From JAAYCB01 sp012744395 (lineage in GTDB: Bacteria > Planctomycetota > Planctomycetia > Pirellulales > Thermoguttaceae), in the NCBI GenBank assembly GCA_028703175.1, contig JAQVNJ010000005.1, forward strand, positions 30,789 through 94,788: a stretch of 64,000 bases of DNA, written 5' to 3'. The notes beneath the pieces are model-generated. The model ran no database searches. It was not told the origin of the DNA and was given only the letters and a program-made list of their open reading frames with translations. The position numbers and the translations under genes are program-made. Below are positions 35,226 through 42,881 of the stretch, in pieces (the stretch's first letter is position 1; the number at the start of each line of letters is the position of its first letter).

Positions 35226-36287
35226 ATGTGCACGCATGCAACCTCGATCCGAAACTCAAAACATCCGTGTTGTTTTCTCTGGAGCGAAACTGCCAAGACA
35301 GCCGGCTTCACGCTTGTTGAGCTGCTCGTCGTAATCGCGATCACCGGCATTCTGATCGCGTTGCTCCTGCCGGCGGTGCAAGCAGCCCGGGAAGCGGCGC
35401 GGCGCGCCCAGTGCTCCAATCACCTGAAACAACTCGGCCTGGCGATGCACAACTACGCTGATTCTCACCGGGCGCTGCCGATCGGCTTGCAGGCCTCTCC
35501 GCTGGGGACGGGGACGGGGGGGCGCCCCCGCATGCCGGGGCACACTGCGCTGGCGATGGTTCTGGGGTTCCATGAACAGGGCAACGTCCTCGGTCTGTAC
35601 GAGCCGGAATTCGCCAACTCGCACGCGATCAACCGCGAGGCCACGCGGGCACAGATCAAGGTCTATCAGTGTCCGAGCGACAGCTGCTCGGGGCGAACGG
35701 CCGTCAACCAGGGGATGCAGACCGAGATGAGCCGGTCCAATTACGCCGTGTGTTTCGGATCGGCCACGATGCTCCGCGATGCCCACGGGATCAACATCAT
35801 GGAAGATCCTCAACGCGCGGGCATCGACTTCGAGACGGATGGAGCATTTCGCATCGATGCCTCCCGCAAATGGTGTTGCTTCCGCGACGGCACCTCCAAC
35901 ACGGTCCTGGCTGGCGAGGTCCTGGCCGGCAAGGACGATTTCAAGGGACCGGCAGACAAGCAGTGGGATGCCCGCGGGATGTGGGCCTGGCACATGATGG
36001 GGGCGTTTGCCTACACGCATCTCAACATGCCCAACGCCGCGGCCGGCGATGCGCTTCAGGCGGCAGGCAGCCTGGACTGCGTCGAGGCCCACGGCATGCC
36101 GTGCGATAATTCCCATGGCAGCCGATGGGACGAATTCCAAGCGGCCGCTCGCAGCCGCCATCCCGGCGGGGTGAACGCCGTGTTCGCCGATGGGCACGTG
36201 GGCTTTATCAGTGAAACCGTCGATCTGCAAACCTGGCAGTGCCTGGGTGCAATCAACGACGGCCGGCCGATCGGCGGGCCACGCTGA
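35226..36287 (+). CDS. DUF1559 prepilin-like protein
   Basis: 353 residues with GGAGG nine bases before the ATG. The N-terminal cleavage/methylation motif GFTLVELLVVIAITGILIALLLPAVQ is that of type II secretion pseudopilins, and the following helix (AREAARRAQCSNHLKQLGLAMHNYAD) marks DUF1559, a family greatly expanded in planctomycetes. The C-terminus NAVFADGHVGFISETV is characteristic. It probably forms part of an exported surface structure. It is convergent with the third aminotransferase gene. Confidence 0.9.
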   Translation: MCTHATSIRNSKHPCCFLWSETAKTAGFTLVELLVVIAITGILIALLLPAVQAAREAARRAQCSNHLKQLGLAMHNYADSHRALPIGLQASPLGTGTGGRPRMPGHTALAMVLGFHEQGNVLGLYEPEFANSHAINREATRAQIKVYQCPSDSCSGRTAVNQGMQTEMSRSNYAVCFGSATMLRDAHGINIMEDPQRAGIDFETDGAFRIDASRKWCCFRDGTSNTVLAGEVLAGKDDFKGPADKQWDARGMWAWHMMGAFAYTHLNMPNAAAGDALQAAGSLDCVEAHGMPCDNSHGSRWDEFQAAARSRHPGGVNAVFADGHVGFISETVDLQTWQCLGAINDGRPIGGPR

Positions 36288-36350
36288 AGTGTCTCCCGCC
36301 CGCCGCGCTCGCTCAACGGCTGCGGGTCCGCGGGCAAGGTCCAAGGATTT
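36288..36350. terminator. GC-rich inverted repeats between convergent genes
   Basis: The 63 bases between the DUF1559 and aminotransferase stops contain CCCGC/GCGGG complementary blocks that could form a stem in either direction. No T-tract is present; call is tentative. Confidence 0.3.
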
Positions 36351-37706
36351 TCAGACCGCCGGCAGCTTGTCCCTGTTTTCGTGGACTTTGAAGATCGCAT
36401 TGATGATGTCGTCCATGTCCTCTTCCTCGCCGAGAAGAATCCCGGATGACCAGAAGGCGACGACGTTCTGGCATACCTGATCGCAGTGTGGACATTCATT
36501 CTGCTCGCGGTATTCCTTCAACCGCTGGCCAGAAAACATCCGCTGATAGACCTTGGCATTCAGGATGTTCTCCACCCACGGCTCCTTGTGTAGTCCCTGG
36601 CCGATATATGGGCCGAGACTGATGCCTTCGGCGCGGACGGCTTTGAGGAAGGCATCTCGGCTGGCGCCGTTGAAGTGCTCCTTCCGATAGGTCATGCCAT
36701 AGACATAGAAAGCGCCGCTCTGCGTGCCTTCGTAGAGTTTTTGGGGAACGACTCCGGGGAAGCCTTTGAGTTTGGACGCCAAGTAGGCGACGTTCGCGTT
36801 GCGGCGGGCGAAGCGCTCCTTGACGCCCGCCAACTGGCCGAGTAGAACGGCCGCCTCAAACTCGTTCATCCGGTACTTCGAACCGATCGTCTCCGTCCGC
36901 CCCTTCCGCGATGTCCCGTGGTTATGGACCGTGTAGCACTGGTCCATAAGCCCCTCGTCGCTGCCGACAATCGCCCCGCCTTCCCCGCAGGCGATTGTCT
37001 TGCTTGCCTGGAAGCTGAAAGAACCGAGATCGCCGATCGTGCCCAGCTTCTTCCCTCGGTACTCGGCCAGATGTCCCTGGCATGCATCTTCGATTACTTT
37101 CAGGTTGTGTTTCTTGGCGATCGCCATGATCCTGTCCATATTGCAAGGCTGGCCCATGATATGGACGGGCATGATTGCCTTGGTGTTTTCGGTAACCCGC
37201 CGTTCCACGTCGTCTGGATCGAGTTGGAAGGACTCCGGATCCAAGTCCGCCAGCACCGGCAGAGCCCTGGCACACAAGATCGCAGCGATCGTGCCGGGAT
37301 CGGTATACGGTGACGTGATGACCTCGTCGCCGGGCCCGATCTGCAGGGCTTCGACGCAGGTATGCAGTGCCTGCGTTCCCGAACCCGTCGCCACGCAGAA
37401 CTCCGTCTCCAGCAGTTCAGTGAACTCCTTTTCGAACGTGGGTACTGTGCCGGACTTGGATTGGATTCTGCACCAAATCCGGCTCTCGGTCGTTTTAGTC
37501 ACCGATTCCACCACATTTTCATCCCAGTACGGCCAGGAGGGCCAGCTTTTGTTCTTTCTGACAGGCTCGCCGCCGAGGAGCGCTAGGGTGCGGCCTTTGC
37601 CGGTCACTTCGCCATCGGCCGATATGCCCGGAAGAGCCGCGGCGCCAACCAACCCGGTGGACACAGCTGCCAAGAACCCTCGCCTTCCGAGAACAGGCTT
37701 ACTCAT
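36351..37706 (-). CDS. DegT/DnrJ/EryC1/StrS aminotransferase-like protein with Tat signal (copy 3)
   Basis: 451 residues. LGRRGFLAAVSTGLVG is a Tat signal and AAAGGAG precedes the ATG. The core has GSGTQALHTCV, IEDACQGHLAEY and the PLP Lys236 in FSFQASKTIACGEGG. The C-terminus contains CPHCDQVCQ, a Cys/His cluster absent from copies 1 and 2, which may bind metal. It lies between the DUF1559 gene and the promoter region of the large metal-sulfur operon, transcribed away from the latter. Substrate unknown. Confidence 0.85.
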   Translation of the reverse strand: MSKPVLGRRGFLAAVSTGLVGAAALPGISADGEVTGKGRTLALLGGEPVRKNKSWPSWPYWDENVVESVTKTTESRIWCRIQSKSGTVPTFEKEFTELLETEFCVATGSGTQALHTCVEALQIGPGDEVITSPYTDPGTIAAILCARALPVLADLDPESFQLDPDDVERRVTENTKAIMPVHIMGQPCNMDRIMAIAKKHNLKVIEDACQGHLAEYRGKKLGTIGDLGSFSFQASKTIACGEGGAIVGSDEGLMDQCYTVHNHGTSRKGRTETIGSKYRMNEFEAAVLLGQLAGVKERFARRNANVAYLASKLKGFPGVVPQKLYEGTQSGAFYVYGMTYRKEHFNGASRDAFLKAVRAEGISLGPYIGQGLHKEPWVENILNAKVYQRMFSGQRLKEYREQNECPHCDQVCQNVVAFWSSGILLGEEEDMDDIINAIFKVHENRDKLPAV

Positions 37707-38010
37707 TTCCAGTCTCCTTTCCTACAGCAGAGCGGGAGGACCATGGGCAATCAAGAACCTCTTATTTTGACGCAATTGTCGTGCCCAACCTACGTGATAC
37801 AATCCGGCGAGTTAAACCCTTTTGGCTGAGATACTTTCGGCTACGAAGCAGCGTCTTTGCACTGACGGCAGAGAAGCGATCTGCACGATTTCATCGGGTA
37901 CTTCAGCGCAGTCTGCACGGTTCCGCTTCGGGTCTAGCACGCGGTCTTCTGCCGCGTCGAAATGCAATGGGCAGTGACAAGCCAACGCAACCCCGGCTGC
38001 ATTTGGAACA

Positions 38011-38056
38011 ATGCACTGTGCACTGCATTAGGTCGCTTCATAAGTGCATATTGCAA
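38011..38056 (+). promoter_or_regulatory. Paired activator-binding dyads, 33 bp apart (metal-sulfur operon)
   Basis: ATGCACTGTGCAC at 38011-38023 and GTGCATATTGCAA at 38044-38056 keep the GCA-N3-TGC core and the exact 33-bp spacing of the pairs at 15200 and 17739. Outer bases differ from TCGCA/TGCGA. The proximal site starts 103 bp before the GG at 38147, against 105 bp in the 17877 promoter. Confidence 0.65.
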
Positions 38057-38145
38057 TACTGTGCCAGCCTTCTGGTCTTATGCAGATCGACATAAGCATT
38101 GATTTAACAATGCGTTACGATCTTTGTTAGTGGACACAAAGCGTA

Positions 38146-38160
38146 CGGCATGGTTTGTGC
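38146..38160 (+). promoter_or_regulatory. Candidate sigma54-type promoter of the metal-sulfur operon
   Basis: CGGCATGGTTTGTGC with GG at 38147-38148 and GC at 38159-38160, ten bases apart. Three differences from consensus, so weaker than its partners, but placement relative to the dyads is the same. Start expected near 38172, about 81 bases before the first gene. Confidence 0.5.
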
Positions 38161-38252
38161 ACTCGAGTCTGCTGACAAGGCAAGTGCCGAAATGTGGATT
38201 CTGCCTGTTTTGCTGAATTCTGCGGCGGCGCACGACACGAGGAGACAACACG

Positions 38253-38447
38253 ATGCCGCGAGGCGATGGGTCAGGGCCTCCCCAAGGGGGCGGACAAGGG
38301 CGAGGCAGAATGGGTGGGCCATCCGCCGCTGGACCCGGCGGTGTCTGCGTGTGTCCCAAATGCGGTCACAAGGAGCCACACGCGGTCGGACAGCCCTGCA
38401 ATCGCATGTCGTGCCCCAAGTGCGGCACGGCGATGACCCGGGGTTAG
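38253..38447 (+). CDS. Small double-CPKCG zinc-ribbon-like protein
   Basis: 64 residues, with GGAG eight bases before the ATG. The N-terminal half is Gly/Pro-rich (MPRGDGSGPPQGGGQG); the C-terminal half holds CVCPKCGHKEPH and MSCPKCGTAM, two CPKCG knuckles that probably bind one zinc or iron ion. Small proteins of this sort accompany NifX and Mrp-type genes in anaerobes. It opens the operon whose promoter region carries the paired dyads; role unknown. Confidence 0.72.
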   Translation: MPRGDGSGPPQGGGQGRGRMGGPSAAGPGGVCVCPKCGHKEPHAVGQPCNRMSCPKCGTAMTRG

Positions 38448-38481
38448 AACAGAGATCAGTTCACAGAAAAGGACAAAAATC

Positions 38482-38871
38482 ATGCCAGGTGGAGACAGGA
38501 CGGGTCCCCTAGGGTTGGGGGCAATGACGGGACGCGCAGCCGGCTACTGTGCGGGCTATGGAATGCCTGGATTTGCCAACGGCATTTACGGGCGAGGCGT
38601 CTGGGGTTGGGGCCGAGGGCGCGGTGGTGGCCGTGGCCGCGGCCGGTGGTACCCGGTGCGGGGTTTCACCGCATGGTCGCCGGTTGGCTTGGGCTGGCGG
38701 GCGGCAGGTTCCCCCTGGCCGGCAGCAACGTACTCGCCGGCACCGGCTCCTGCCATGACAGCCCAACAAGAAATCGACGCTTTGAAAGGTCAGGCGGCGT
38801 ACCTCGCGGAGATCCTTGAAGGCGTCCGGCGTCGCATCGAGGAATTGGAGCCGAAGACCGCCCAGGTATAG
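38482..38871 (+). CDS. DUF5320 family protein (copy 1)
   Basis: 129 residues; AAGGA lies eight bases before the ATG. The N-terminus MPGGDRTGPLGLGAMTGRAA with GYCAG is the DUF5320 signature. A Gly/Arg/Trp-rich middle part is followed by a C-terminal helix (AQQEIDALKGQAAYLAEILEGVRRRIEELE) likely to form a coiled coil. Homologues are regularly found beside NifX/ORP-family genes and Mrp-type ATPases. A second copy is at 42507 in the same operon. Function unknown. Confidence 0.82.
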   Translation: MPGGDRTGPLGLGAMTGRAAGYCAGYGMPGFANGIYGRGVWGWGRGRGGGRGRGRWYPVRGFTAWSPVGLGWRAAGSPWPAATYSPAPAPAMTAQQEIDALKGQAAYLAEILEGVRRRIEELEPKTAQV

Positions 38872-39053
38872 GCGTTGCGACAAGAGTCTGGTCCCCTGGC
38901 GGAAGGCAACCAGCGGGGGGGGGGCGATTTCCAGTTTTCGCGGCAGACTCCGGCGCATAACGGCGCGGGAAGCGCAGTTGCCGGGCAAACGGGAATCGCT
39001 TGCTCGAATCCGCGGCAGGACGACGATGCGCAGGGAGAAAGAGAGTCCAGAAA

Positions 39054-40055
39054 ATGAGAATTGCAGTCACTGCGACAGGCACTACGCTGGAATCCTCCGT
39101 GGATCCGCGCTTTGGGCGCTGCCCTTATTTCCTCGTCGTGGAAACGGAAAACGCAAGCTTCGAGGCGGTGGTGAATCCCAACGCGTCGCGTGACAGTGGA
39201 GCGGGAATTCAGGCCGCACAACTTCTGGGCGACATGGGCGTGCAATTCGTGGCCACCGGCAACTGCGGCCCGAATGCGTATCAGACGCTCACCGCGGCGC
39301 AGATTGGCGTGATCGTCGGTTGCACCGGGTCGGTCCTGGAAGTGGTCGAGAACTTCAAAGCCGGCCGCTATTCGACGGCGCCGCAAGCCAATGTCGTAAG
39401 TCACTTCGGGATGGGCCCGGCCCCCACGGCGTCCACCGATCCGCCGAGCAGACCGGAGTCGCAAGGCAATTTCGCCCCGGGCACGGGGACCGCCCTTGGG
39501 CAGGGTGGTGGGTTCGAGCGTGGAATGGGACGAGGCGGCGGTCGAGCAGCGGGAATGGGACGAGGCGGCGGCCGAGGAATGGGAATCGGACGAGGCGGCG
39601 GCCGAGGAATGGGAATCGGGCGAGGCGGCGGCCGAGGAATGGGAGGAGGCGCAGGACGCGGAACATCGGCGACCGATCCGCCTGCCGGCCCGCGCCCCGA
39701 ACCGGCTTGGCGGCCTCAAGGAGACGCTGTCGAGCAGCTCGAAGACCTCAAGGCCCGCGCGCGGGTCATCGAGCAACAACTCGCGGCCTTGAATCACCAG
39801 ATTGAGCAAACGGGACAGGAGCCGGCCACACCTCCGCTGGTGGCCGTCCTCGACGTCGAGCGGTGTCTCGGTTGCGGGCGCTGCCTCCAGGCCTGCCCGG
39901 CGGGAGCGATTACCCTGAGCACCGTGATCGCCATCGATGTTGGCCGATGCACCGGCTGCGGGCAGTGTGTTGTGGTCTGCCCCCAAGGGGCAATCTCGCT
40001 GAAGGCTCGGCGAGACCGAGTGTCCAGCGCTGGCCCTGGGCAGGCCGACAAATGA
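39054..40055 (+). CDS. NifX domain-Gly repeat-ferredoxin fusion
   Basis: 333 residues from the ATG at 39054. Domains: NifX/ORP type (1-110, VDPRFGRCPYFLVVE), a disordered linker with RGGGRGMG units (about 155-205), a coiled-coil helix (AVEQLEDLKARARVIEQQLAALNHQIEQ, as seen in DUF5320 proteins) and a 2x[4Fe-4S] ferredoxin (CLGCGRCLQACP and CTGCGQCVVVCP). It joins in one protein elements that are separate in other loci, so it may pass electrons to a metal-sulfur centre held by the NifX part. The stop overlaps the HydG-like gene by four bases. Confidence 0.8.
   Translation: MRIAVTATGTTLESSVDPRFGRCPYFLVVETENASFEAVVNPNASRDSGAGIQAAQLLGDMGVQFVATGNCGPNAYQTLTAAQIGVIVGCTGSVLEVVENFKAGRYSTAPQANVVSHFGMGPAPTASTDPPSRPESQGNFAPGTGTALGQGGGFERGMGRGGGRAAGMGRGGGRGMGIGRGGGRGMGIGRGGGRGMGGGAGRGTSATDPPAGPRPEPAWRPQGDAVEQLEDLKARARVIEQQLAALNHQIEQTGQEPATPPLVAVLDVERCLGCGRCLQACPAGAITLSTVIAIDVGRCTGCGQCVVVCPQGAISLKARRDRVSSAGPGQADK
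39525..39650 (+). repeat. 30-bp coding tandem repeat
   Basis: GGACGAGGCGGCGGCCGAGG-type units repeat with a 30-base period within the NifX-ferredoxin fusion gene, coding a ten-residue Met-Gly-Arg-Gly repeat. Near-identity suggests recent expansion. Confidence 0.85.
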
Positions 40056-41560
40056 GTTCATCGATGACAGCACCGAAGGCCATGGCGTGGCACAAGCGAC
40101 GCCTCCAACAGATCCGTGAATGGCAGAGCAGTCGCCGCTTTCCGGACTTCATCGATGAATCGGCGATCGAGCAGGTCTTGGTGGAGAATCGCAGCCCTTC
40201 AAGGCAGGCCGTTCTGGACATCGTGCAGAAAGCCCGCGACCACGCGACCACGGGTGAGCTGCTCTCGCCGGCGGAAGTGGCGCTTCTGGCGCACGTCGAG
40301 GAACCGGACCTCTGGGAAGCGATTTTCGAGGCGGCCGATTGGATCAAGCGAACGGTGTATGGCAACCGGATCGTCCTGTTCGCGCCGCTCTACGTGTCCA
40401 GCAGCTGTGTGAACAACTGCAAGTACTGCGGGTTTCGAACGGCCAATACCGCAGTCGCCAGGCGCAACCTGACCTCTTCTGAACTCCGCGAGGAGGTGCG
40501 AACACTGGTTAGCATGGGGCACAAGCGGCTGATTATGGTTTACGGAGAGAGCGAGGATAGCGATTATCGCTACATTTGCGAGACGGTTTCCGCCGCATAC
40601 AGCGTGAAGGAAGGATTTGGCGAAATCCGCCGCGCGAACATCAACGCCTCGCCGCTGTCCGTCGAAGAGTACGGTGCGGTGAAGTCGGTCGGCATCGGCA
40701 CCTATCAGGTTTTCCAGGAGACGTATCACAGGCCAACGTACCGGGCGGTTCATCCCGAGGGAACGCTCAAGGGAGAGTACGACTGGCGACTGTTCAGCCT
40801 CCACCGGGCCCAGGAAGCGGGAATCGACGACATTGCGATCGGCGTGCTCTTCGGACTCTACGACTGGCGTTTCGAGTTGCTCGGCCTGCTGCATCACGCC
40901 ATGGCCCTGGAGCGGGAGTTTGGCGTCGGGCCGCACACGATCTCTTATCCCCGCCTCGAACCGGCCAAGAATACGCCATTGGCAACCGAGTCTCCCTGGC
41001 TGGTCAGCGACGAGGATTTTGCCAAGATCGTGGCGATTGTCCGCCTCATGTGCCCCTATACAGGCTCGATCCTCACCGCTCGCGAACCGGCGGAACTCCG
41101 CCGCAAGACGATTGGCGGCGGCGGAGTCTCGCAAATGGACGCCGGGTCGCGAATTGCCGTGGGTGGATACAGCCGAATGCACGAGGCCCATCAACCGGAT
41201 CGGCAACAATTTCTCTTATCCGACACGCGCACGCTGGACGAGTTCATCCATGATCTGTGCCGGGACGGGTACTTGCCGTCGTTTTGTACGGCGGGCTATC
41301 GGGAGGGAAGAACCGGGGCCGTTTTCATGCCATTGGCGAAACATGCGACGGTGAAGAACTTCTGCATTGCAAACGGCATCCTTTCGTTCGAAGAGTACCT
41401 GCAAGACTATGCTTCGCCCCAGGTCCGGGAAATCGGCCAGCAGATCGTGATTCCCAAGTACTTGAAATGGCTGGAAGAGAACGTCCCCGCGTTGTCCGAA
41501 AAGGTGCATCTGAACCTCTGCCGCGTGCGGGAAGAGAAGCAGCGGGACTTGCACTTTTGA
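40052..41560 (+). CDS. HydG-like radical SAM enzyme with altered auxiliary-cluster motif
   Basis: 502 residues; the ATG at 40052 overlaps the previous stop. The radical SAM cluster motif is CVNNCKYC (Cys119, 123, 126), the CxxxCxxC form of the ThiH/HydG group. HydG cleaves tyrosine to make the CO and CN ligands of the [FeFe]-hydrogenase H-cluster; its C-terminal auxiliary cluster normally has CX2CX22C. Here that region reads FCTAGYREGRTG and KNFCIANG: Cys412 and Cys438 are kept at the right spacing, but the middle position is Gly415 (GGC where Cys would be TGC). No hydE, hydF or hydrogenase gene is present in the window. It may serve a different metal-sulfur centre. Length and full-length similarity to HydG exclude a fragment. 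Confidence 0.82.
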   Translation: MSSSMTAPKAMAWHKRRLQQIREWQSSRRFPDFIDESAIEQVLVENRSPSRQAVLDIVQKARDHATTGELLSPAEVALLAHVEEPDLWEAIFEAADWIKRTVYGNRIVLFAPLYVSSSCVNNCKYCGFRTANTAVARRNLTSSELREEVRTLVSMGHKRLIMVYGESEDSDYRYICETVSAAYSVKEGFGEIRRANINASPLSVEEYGAVKSVGIGTYQVFQETYHRPTYRAVHPEGTLKGEYDWRLFSLHRAQEAGIDDIAIGVLFGLYDWRFELLGLLHHAMALEREFGVGPHTISYPRLEPAKNTPLATESPWLVSDEDFAKIVAIVRLMCPYTGSILTAREPAELRRKTIGGGGVSQMDAGSRIAVGGYSRMHEAHQPDRQQFLLSDTRTLDEFIHDLCRDGYLPSFCTAGYREGRTGAVFMPLAKHATVKNFCIANGILSFEEYLQDYASPQVREIGQQIVIPKYLKWLEENVPALSEKVHLNLCRVREEKQRDLHF

Positions 41561-41644
41561 CGAGTTTCCTGGAAAGACCAGTCGCCGGGCATGAGTGAAC
41601 GAATGCGAGAGTCTGGCGATCAACCACGATTCCATGGCACACCC

Positions 41645-42040
41645 ATGAAAGTCGCCGTACCAGATTGGCAAGGCCGGGTTTCACCGGTGTTCGACGTCGC
41701 CGAGCAGGTCCTCCTGGTCGACCTGGACAACGAGGGCGGCAACCGGCAAGTGGAAAGCCTCGGGAGCACGGCGCCGCACCAGCGGGCGCAGCGACTGGCC
41801 GAACTGGGAGTCAAGGTGCTCGTTTGCGGCGCGATTTCGTGGCCCCTCGAGGCCCTCCTGGCCAGTGGCGGGATCCAAGTGATCCCGCTGGTATGCGGAG
41901 AGGTGGAGGAGGTCGTTCAGGCGTTCCGCGACGGAACGTTGGAGGACGAACGATTTGCCATGCCCGGCTGTTGTCGAAAAAGGCGGCAGGTTCGCCGCCG
42001 CCATCGACGCGGCGGGCCAACCCATGAGGACATCGAATGA
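41645..42040 (+). CDS. NifX/ORP-type domain protein
   Basis: 131 residues from the ATG at 41645 (MKVAVPDWQGRVSPVFDVAE), the family start; an upstream ATG at 41591 would add 18 unrelated residues. The domain is of the same subtype as the protein at 17971 (VKVLVCGAISWPLEALL, IPLVCG), with a Cys in each block and a Cys pair near the end (PGCCRKRR). It probably carries a metal-sulfur cluster or its precursor. The stop overlaps the next NifX gene by four bases. Confidence 0.85.
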   Translation: MKVAVPDWQGRVSPVFDVAEQVLLVDLDNEGGNRQVESLGSTAPHQRAQRLAELGVKVLVCGAISWPLEALLASGGIQVIPLVCGEVEEVVQAFRDGTLEDERFAMPGCCRKRRQVRRRHRRGGPTHEDIE

Positions 42041-42399
42041 AAGTAGCCATTACCGCGCAAGGCTCCAACCTGGACAGCCCGGTCGATCCGCGATTCGGCC
42101 GCGCCCGATATTTTCTGCTCTGCGACACCGAAACCGGCCAATTCAGCGCACACGACAACGTGCAGAACCTGAATGCCCCCCAGGGGGCCGGCATCCAGGC
42201 CGCCCAGGCGATCGTCAAGATCGGGGCCGAAGCCGTGCTGACGGGCAACGTCGGCCCGAAGGCTTTTGCCACGTTGCAGGCCGGAAACGTCGCCGTCCAT
42301 GTGGGCGCTGCGGGCACGGTCCGCCAGGCCCTGGAGGAGTTCCGCGCCGGCCGCGTGCCGCCCGTCACCAAGGCAAACGTTGAGGGGCATTGGAGTTGA
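42037..42399 (+). CDS. NifX/ORP-type domain protein
   Basis: 120 residues consisting of one NifX-family domain (VDPRFGRARYFLLCD at the family's conserved RFGR position; GAEAVLTGNVGPKAFATL). It closely resembles the NifX domain of the fusion at 39054, including the GAGIQAAQ segment. Only one Cys is present, so cluster binding would need other residues or a second subunit. Starts on ATGA overlapping the gene before it. Confidence 0.85.
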   Translation: MKVAITAQGSNLDSPVDPRFGRARYFLLCDTETGQFSAHDNVQNLNAPQGAGIQAAQAIVKIGAEAVLTGNVGPKAFATLQAGNVAVHVGAAGTVRQALEEFRAGRVPPVTKANVEGHWS

Positions 42400-42506
42400 C
42401 GGCAGGCAGAAGTTCTCAGGGCGAGCGCTGAGAGCGGATCGAACCGAGCCCGTTTGGCTTTTCGCGCAAACCAAAGTCACCTTTTGTTTTTCAAGGAGTA
42501 ATGATC

Positions 42507-42881
42507 ATGCCAGGTGGAGACAGGACGGGACCGATGGGAATGGGACCGATGACTGGCCGCGGGGCCGGCTATTGCGCCGGCTTCGCCGCTCCCGGTTTTG
42601 CCAGCGGCGGCCGCGGCGGCTTTTTCGGACGCGGACGAGGAGGCGGCCGGGGCTGGCGGAACATGTTCTACGCTACGGGACTGCCCGGCTGGGCACGGAT
42701 TGGGCTGGGCGTGGGCGCGGCCGACGCCGCCCCGGTCGGGGCCGCCCCGGTCGGCGCGCCCGTTGCCGCCACGGGCCAGGAGCAACTCGACGCGCTCAAG
42801 CAACAGGCCCAGAATCTAGCCAACATGCTGGACGACATCCGCCAGCGGATCAGCCAGCTGGAAAGCGGGGCAAGCGAATGA
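42507..42881 (+). CDS. DUF5320 family protein (copy 2)
   Basis: 124 residues from the ATG at 42507, eight bases after AAGGAG; an ATG at 42501 is only two bases from it and lacks the family start. MPGGDRTGPMGMGPMTGRG and GYCAGF are the family signature. A Gly/Arg-rich middle and a C-terminal helix (EQLDALKQQAQNLANMLDDIRQRISQLE) match copy 1 at 38482. The stop overlaps the next ATPase gene by four bases. Confidence 0.85.
   Translation: MPGGDRTGPMGMGPMTGRGAGYCAGFAAPGFASGGRGGFFGRGRGGGRGWRNMFYATGLPGWARIGLGVGAADAAPVGAAPVGAPVAATGQEQLDALKQQAQNLANMLDDIRQRISQLESGASE

Larger units (their letters stand above)
37707..38252. other. Intergenic region controlling the metal-sulfur operon
   Basis: 546 bases between a divergent aminotransferase gene and the operon starting at 38253. 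It holds the dyad pair at 38011-38056, a further single GCA-N3-TGC site at 37906-37918 and a -24/-12-like element at 38146-38160. No gene is supported. Confidence 0.65.
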
